A stretch of 41,229 bases of DNA, from contig NZ_MOWM01000057.1 of assembly GCF_016082275.1 (NCBI RefSeq), positions 1 to 41,229 on the forward strand, in the 5' to 3' direction. Below, piece after piece: positions 35,963 through 41,229 of the stretch (positions within the stretch are counted from its first letter, which is position 1; every line of letters begins with the position of its first letter). The stretch is from Variovorax sp. E3. Lineage in GTDB: Bacteria; Pseudomonadota; Gammaproteobacteria; Burkholderiales; Burkholderiaceae_C. The position numbers and the translations under genes were made by a program. The notes below the pieces were generated by a model, which made no database searches, had not been told where the DNA came from, and worked only from the letters and a program-made list of their open reading frames with translations.

Positions 35963-36835
35963 TCAGCTGACCGCGTCGGCCGGCTGGCGCAGCAGCATGG
36001 CCAGCGTGCTGGCGATGGTCTTGCGCAACTCGCGGCGGTCGCTGATGAAGTCGATGGCGCCCTTGGTCTGCAGGAACTCGGCGCGCTGGAAGCCTTCGGG
36101 CAGCGTCACGCGCACGGTCGACTCGATCACGCGCGGGCCGGCAAAGCCGATCAACGCCTTGGGCTCGGCAATGACCACGTCGCCCACGAAGGCGAAGCCG
36201 GCCGACACGCCGCCCATGGTCGGGTCGGTCAGCACGCTGATGTAGGGCAGGCCTTTCTTCGCCAGGCGCGTGAGCGCGGCGTTGGTCTTGGCCATCTGCA
36301 TCAGCGAGAGCAGGCCTTCCTGCATGCGCGCGCCGCCGGTGGCGGTGAAGCAGATGAAGGGCACCTTCTGCTCGATGGCGGTCTCGACGCCGCGCACGAA
36401 GCGCTCGCCGACCACGCTGCCCATGGAGCCGCCCATGAATTCGAACTCGAAGCAGGCCACGACCACGCTGATGCTGTGGACCGAGCCGCCCAGCACGACC
36501 AGCGCGTCGGTCTCGCCGGTGTTCTCGAGCGCTTCTTTCAGGCGCTCGGGGTACTTGCGGCTGTCTTTGAACTTCAGGGCATCGACCGGCAGCACTTCCT
36601 GGCCGACTTCGTAGCGGCCCTCGGCGTCGAGGAACGCGTCCAGGCGCGCGCGGGCGCCGATGCGGTGGTGGTGGCTGCAGCTGGGGCAGACGTTCTGGTT
36701 GTGCTCGAGGTCGGTCTTGTACAGAACGGTCTCGCAGGCGGGGCATTTGATCCACAGGCCCTCGGGCACCTGGCGGCGCTCGGACGGGTCGGTTTGTGCG
36801 ATCTTGGCGGGTAGAAGTTTTTCAAGCCAGCTCAT
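35963..36835 (-). CDS. accD: Acetyl-CoA carboxylase carboxyltransferase subunit beta (AccD)
   Basis: Beta subunit of the carboxyltransferase that makes malonyl-CoA with AccA, feeding the fab genes in this window. It has 290 aa. The four-cysteine zinc ribbon lies at about residues 25-50 (IKCPACETVLY, NVCPSCSHH). The crotonase-like core carries GGSMGSVVGERFVRG, TATGGARMQEG and PTMGGVSAGFAFVGD. A strong AAGGAG ribosome site 7 nt upstream fixes ATG 36835 (MSWLEKLLPAKI) and rules out the longer in-frame start. It is 25 nt after trpA and ends at a strong terminator. The trpBA-accD order is common in proteobacteria. Confidence 0.97.
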   Translation of the reverse strand: MSWLEKLLPAKIAQTDPSERRQVPEGLWIKCPACETVLYKTDLEHNQNVCPSCSHHHRIGARARLDAFLDAEGRYEVGQEVLPVDALKFKDSRKYPERLKEALENTGETDALVVLGGSVHSISVVVACFEFEFMGGSMGSVVGERFVRGVETAIEQKVPFICFTATGGARMQEGLLSLMQMAKTNAALTRLAKKGLPYISVLTDPTMGGVSAGFAFVGDVVIAEPKALIGFAGPRVIESTVRVTLPEGFQRAEFLQTKGAIDFISDRRELRKTIASTLAMLLRQPADAVS

Positions 36836-36860
36836 AAGGGGCTCCTTGTGTTGGCGGTGA

Positions 36861-37704
36861 TTATCGACCAGCCGCGTTCTTGGCCGTGGCGGCGGGCAGC
36901 GCGTCGAGCGCCTCGCGGATGCCCGCGAGGAATTCACGCACCGCCGGCACGACTTTCTCGCGGGGCTGGTCTTCGATGAGTTGAATGATCTTGGTGCCGA
37001 TGATGACCGCGTCGGCGGCCGACCCGACCGCCTGCGCCGTGCGCGCGTCGCGGATGCCGAAGCCCACGCCGACCGGAATGCTCACGTGCTGGCGGATGCG
37101 CGGAATCATCTGGCCGACGGCCTCGCTGTCCAGGTGGCCCGCGCCCGTCACGCCCTTGAGCGACACGTAGTACACGTAGCCGCTGGCCATGCGCGCGACC
37201 TGCGCCATGCGCTCGTCGGTGCTGGTGGGGGCGAGCAAAAAATCAGGTCGATGCCGGCTGCCTTGAGGTCGGCGGCAAAGGCCTCGCATTCCTCGGGCGG
37301 GTAGTCGACGACCAGCAGGCCATCGACGCCGGCCGCGGCCGCGTCGCGGATGAAGGCGTGCTTGCCGTGCACGAGGTCGTAGCGCTCGACCGGGTTGGCG
37401 TAGCCCATCAGCACCACGGGCGTGGTCGTGTCCTTCTGGCGGAAGGTGGCGACGATGGCGAGCACCTGCTTCATGCCGATGCCCAGCGCCAGCGCGGCCT
37501 CGCCGGCCTTCTGGATCACGGGGCCGTCGGCCATCGGGTCGGAGAAGGGCACGCCCAGCTCGATCACGTCGGAGCCGGCTTCGACCATGCCGTGCATCAG
37601 CTCGGGCGTGATGTCGGCGAACGGAAAGCCTGCGGTGACGTACGGAACAAGGGCGCGGCGGCCGTCTTTCTTCAGTGCGGCGAAGGTGGCGTCGATGCGG
37701 CTCA

Positions 37705-37705
<1 letters not shown>
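36861..37705 (-). CDS. trpA: Tryptophan synthase alpha subunit (TrpA), frame broken once
   Basis: TrpA splits indole-3-glycerol phosphate and channels indole to TrpB. After repair it has about 281 aa. The catalytic Glu49 (DVIELGVPFSDP) and Asp60 (PMADGP) have the same numbers as in the Salmonella enzyme. The frame breaks at 37237-37242, an A6 run on the plus strand: with seven bases the protein reads AGIDLIFLLAPTSTDERM and continues to GYVYYVSLKGVTGAG and VGFGIRDARTA. A homopolymer error is very likely. The ATG overlaps the trpB stop by one base (TGATG). Confidence 0.95.
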
Positions 37706-38981
<1,276 letters not shown>

Positions 38982-39027
38982 GGTTCTCGATCGATGGGCC
39001 GCAGCCCGAATCGATCGGCTGCGGCGG

Positions 39028-39729
39028 CTAACTTGAGAAGGACGCGTCGGCGGCCCTGACGGCGGCGACGAACTGCCGGATCTTTCCGGCGTCCTTGAGG
39101 CCCTTGTTCCCGGGACCGTCGATTTCGACGCCCGAGCTCACATCAACGGACAGCGTTTTGCAACGTGTCCGCAGGATGCGAATGCCATCGCTCACGTTTG
39201 CAGGTGTGAGCCCACCACTCAAGACGAGGTGAGCGTCGACGGCGGGTGGAAGAAGTGACCAATCGAATGCCTTGCCGCCACCGCCATAACCTTCGACATG
39301 CGCGTCGAGCAGGATGGCCTGGGCGTGGGAGTAATCGGACGCGTATTTTACGAGGTCGAAGGCCGTTGCGGCATCCCCGATCGGAATGCGGGCCGCGCGC
39401 ATGTAGCGAAAGCGGCCGGGGCCGGTCGATTCCTCGCACCGTTCGGGCGACTCGTCGCCGTGGAATTGGGCGACGGCGCCTTTCACCGCTGCGAGCGATG
39501 CTATGACTTTGGGAGCATCCTCGTTGACGAACAGCAGCACGGGCGTGATGAACGGGGGCAGGCGCGAGGCCAGTTCGGCGGCCCGTTCGAGCGTCACGGC
39601 GCGGGGGCTTCGGGCGTAGAGCACGAAGCCGATGGCGTCGGCGCCGGCTTCGATGGCCGCGTCCACATCGGCCTCACGGGTCAGGCCGCAGATCTTGATG
39701 CGGGTGCGGGAAACAGAAGGCGCGGTCAT
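39028..39729 (-). CDS. trpF: Phosphoribosylanthranilate isomerase (TrpF)
   Basis: TIM-barrel isomerase of tryptophan synthesis, 233 aa. The general base Cys14 is in RIKICGLTREAD and the general acid Asp is in LSVDVSSGVE. The phosphate site includes LSGGLTPANV, and FVLYARSPRAV and QFHGDESPE are typical. The start ATG overlaps the truA stop by four bases (ATGA). The order truA-trpF-trpB-trpA-accD is standard for Burkholderiales. No leader peptide or trp attenuator is seen. Confidence 0.96.
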   Translation of the reverse strand: MTAPSVSRTRIKICGLTREADVDAAIEAGADAIGFVLYARSPRAVTLERAAELASRLPPFITPVLLFVNEDAPKVIASLAAVKGAVAQFHGDESPERCEESTGPGRFRYMRAARIPIGDAATAFDLVKYASDYSHAQAILLDAHVEGYGGGGKAFDWSLLPPAVDAHLVLSGGLTPANVSDGIRILRTRCKTLSVDVSSGVEIDGPGNKGLKDAGKIRQFVAAVRAADASFSS

Positions 39730-40538
39730 GGCGGGCCATCATACGGAGCCCCGCCGGTCTGCAGCGTGGCCTCGGCCGGCAGACCCCACTTGGCGTCGTA
39801 CAACGGGCCCAGGAAGTACAGGCCGTCGGCCGAGAAGGTGGGCGCCGCGACCTTGCGGCTGCGGGCGTCCAGCACGTGCGAAATCCACTCCGGCCGCTCG
39901 TCGCCCCGGCCGATGCGCACCAGGCAGCCCATCAGGTTGCGGATCATGTGGTGCAGGAAGGCGTCGGCTTCGAACTCGAAGTGCCAGCGGCAGCGCTCGC
40001 CGTCGCCCACGCGCGTGATCTCGATGCGCCGCAGGTCCTTGACCGGCGAGCGCGCCTGGCAGGCCGAGGCGCGGAACGAGCTGAAGTCGTGCTGGCCGAC
40101 CAGCAGGGCGGCGGCCGCGCGCATGGCGTCGCCGTCGAGCGGATGCATCGACCAGCCGACCCGGCCCGAATCGAGGCTGGGCCGCACCGGCGACTGAGAG
40201 AGCACGTAGAGGTAGCGGCGGGCCAGGGCGCTGGCGCGGCAATGGAATTCGTCGGGCACCGGCTGCGCCCACTGCACCGCGATGTCGTCGGGCAGGAAGC
40301 GGTTGGTGCCGCGCATCCAGGAGAAGGGTTCGCGCTCGACGGTGGTGTCGAAGTGCACCACCTGCATCAGCGCGTGCACGCCGGAGTCGGTGCGGCCGGC
40401 GCACAGCGTGCCGATGGGCTGTGCGGCGAATTTCGAGAGGGCCGCCTCGAGCTTGTCCTGAACCGTGCGGCCCGAGCGCTGGCTCTGCCAGCCCTCGTAC
40501 GCCTGGCCGTTGTAGCGGATTCCGAGCGCCAGCCTCAC
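39726..40538 (-). CDS. truA: tRNA pseudouridine(38-40) synthase TruA
   Basis: TruA converts U38-U40 of the tRNA anticodon arm to pseudouridine. It has 270 aa. The catalytic Asp51 lies in CAGRTDSGVHA; RYNGQAYEGWQSQ near the start and FEADAFLHHMIRNLMGCLVRIG near residue 200 are typical. The start is GTG at 40538 (MRLALGIRYNG), 36 nt after the fimV stop. It overlaps trpF by four bases. Confidence 0.96.
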   Translation of the reverse strand: MRLALGIRYNGQAYEGWQSQRSGRTVQDKLEAALSKFAAQPIGTLCAGRTDSGVHALMQVVHFDTTVEREPFSWMRGTNRFLPDDIAVQWAQPVPDEFHCRASALARRYLYVLSQSPVRPSLDSGRVGWSMHPLDGDAMRAAAALLVGQHDFSSFRASACQARSPVKDLRRIEITRVGDGERCRWHFEFEADAFLHHMIRNLMGCLVRIGRGDERPEWISHVLDARSRKVAAPTFSADGLYFLGPLYDAKWGLPAEATLQTGGAPYDGPP

Positions 40539-40574
40539 GAATTCAGGAACGGGAACAACAGCAACGACAACCGC

Positions 40575-41229
40575 TCAGCGCAGCTCGGCGAGCAGTTGAC
40601 GGGCTTGCGACTTGAGGTCGCCAGCGCTTTCGGCTTCGACTTCCTCGACCAGCGAGCGGGCGCCTTCGACGTCGCCGATGGCCTGCAGTTCGCGTGCGAG
40701 CGACAGCTTGACGGCGTGCGGGCTGTCGTCGCCTTCGTCGTCATGGGCGGCGGCCGCGGGCTTGGCGGTTTCCACCGAGCGGGCCGGCAGGCCGGCCAGC
40801 GCGCTCATGTCGAACTCGATGAAGCCCGAGTCGGCCGGCAGCGCATTGCGCAGCATGGCGGGGCGGGTGTTGTGTTCCGCATCGCTCAGGCTCAGGGTGG
40901 AGGGGCGGGTGTTGGCTGTCAGCGCGCCAGGGGCCGTGTCGAAGTCGTTTTCGAGATCGACGGGCGTGTCGGCGTGGCCGTTCGACAGCGGCGCCGCGGG
41001 ACGCGCGGTGGTCGGTGCGGGGGCGTAGGCCGACTTCGGCAGGCTGGCGCCGACCGGTGCGTGGTTCACGGCCGGAGCGGGGGCGGGTGCCGGCGGCGTG
41101 GTCAGGTCCAGGTCGAAGTCCAGCGGTGCCACCGAGGGCACGAAGGCGGGCGGTGCAACGGCCACTGGCGGTGCGGCGGGAGGCGCGGCTGCCGGCTTGG
41201 CGGCCGCGGCCAGGCGCCCGCGAAGGCGG
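40575..41229 (-). CDS. fimV: FimV-like protein, C-terminal part (5' end outside the window)
   Basis: The 3' portion of a large Pro/Ala-rich protein, open past the window end. The final about 45 residues are a FimV C-terminal TPR-like segment: VKLSLARELQAIGDVEGARS then ESAGDLKSQARQLLAEL. Before it is a long low-complexity, acidic and proline-rich stretch (PAPAPAPA, DFDLDL). FimV family proteins link peptidoglycan-binding LysM domains in the periplasm with a cytoplasmic TPR tail and act in polar localisation and type IV pilus function. The LysM domain and membrane helix would be outside this window. Position next to truA is the conserved asd-fimV-truA order. Confidence 0.85.
   Translation of the reverse strand, partial: RLRGRLAAAAKPAAAPPAAPPVAVAPPAFVPSVAPLDFDLDLTTPPAPAPAPAVNHAPVGASLPKSAYAPAPTTARPAAPLSNGHADTPVDLENDFDTAPGALTANTRPSTLSLSDAEHNTRPAMLRNALPADSGFIEFDMSALAGLPARSVETAKPAAAAHDDEGDDSPHAVKLSLARELQAIGDVEGARSLVEEVEAESAGDLKSQARQLLAELR

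Noticed and set aside
36835..37289. Degenerate or duplicated trpA fragments and truncated trpB as real pseudogenes
   Set aside because: A single-base repair in each restores full proteins with all catalytic residues, and trpF, truA and accD around them are intact.

Overview
This is 41 kb of bacterial chromosome, GC-rich and almost fully coding. Gene order and protein sequences point to a betaproteobacterium of the order Burkholderiales, most probably Comamonadaceae and perhaps Variovorax or a close relative. The genus is an inference from protein resemblance. Nearly everything is core housekeeping. I see no tRNA, rRNA, CRISPR array, insertion sequence, integrase or phage gene.

Layout. (1) 1-2073: 5' part of rne, minus strand, divergent from rluC across a 538-bp leader region. 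(2) 2612-5783, plus: rluC, a phosphoglycolate-phosphatase-like HAD hydrolase, a small Rieske protein and an S49 signal peptide peptidase. (3) 8281-5788, minus: yceF/maf, an RsmI-like methylase and an MFS transporter. (4) 8363-14861, plus: yceD-rpmF-plsX-fabH-fabD-fabG-acpP-fabF, the classic fatty-acid/phospholipid cluster, with a strong hairpin terminator between rpmF and plsX. (5) 14875-19461, plus: a small membrane protein and the envelope-stress module rpoE-rseA-rseB-degP. (6) 19462-19983: a structured non-coding stretch with two terminators and a DnaA-box match. (7) 19984-27863, plus: lepA-lepB-(DUF4845)-rnc-era-recO-pdxJ-acpS-nagZ. (8) 27999-31047: the only accessory-looking part, two convergent pairs each made of one methyltransferase and one glycosyltransferase. 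(9) 34510-31143, minus: lysS, a short Hsp70-like ATPase and a YgjP-type zinc metallopeptidase. (10) A Lon-N-domain protein (minus) divergent from a YggT membrane protein (plus). (11) 41229-35963, minus: fimV 3' end, truA, trpF, trpB, trpA, accD, ending at a bidirectional terminator shared with yggT.

A dominant technical feature is that nine otherwise well-conserved genes (rluC, the HAD hydrolase, the MFS gene, plsX, fabD, lepA twice, lysS, trpA, trpB) each carry a 1-2 base frameshift. The conserved protein simply continues in another frame, and the breaks lie in short G/C or T runs. The most economical reading is uncorrected sequencing or assembly indels, not gene decay. One of them falsely fuses lepA to lepB. 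For these genes I give the full span as one CDS and mark the break.

Functionally the window joins acyl-chain synthesis (plsX, fab genes, acpP, acpS, accD), ribosome and RNA work (rne, rluC, rpmF, rnc, era, lepA, truA, lysS), envelope proteolysis and stress (sppA, lepB, rpoE/rseAB/degP), peptidoglycan recycling (nagZ) and tryptophan synthesis (trpFBA). The least explained parts are the leader ahead of lepA, the methyltransferase/glycosyltransferase cassette, and the rne and plsX leaders.
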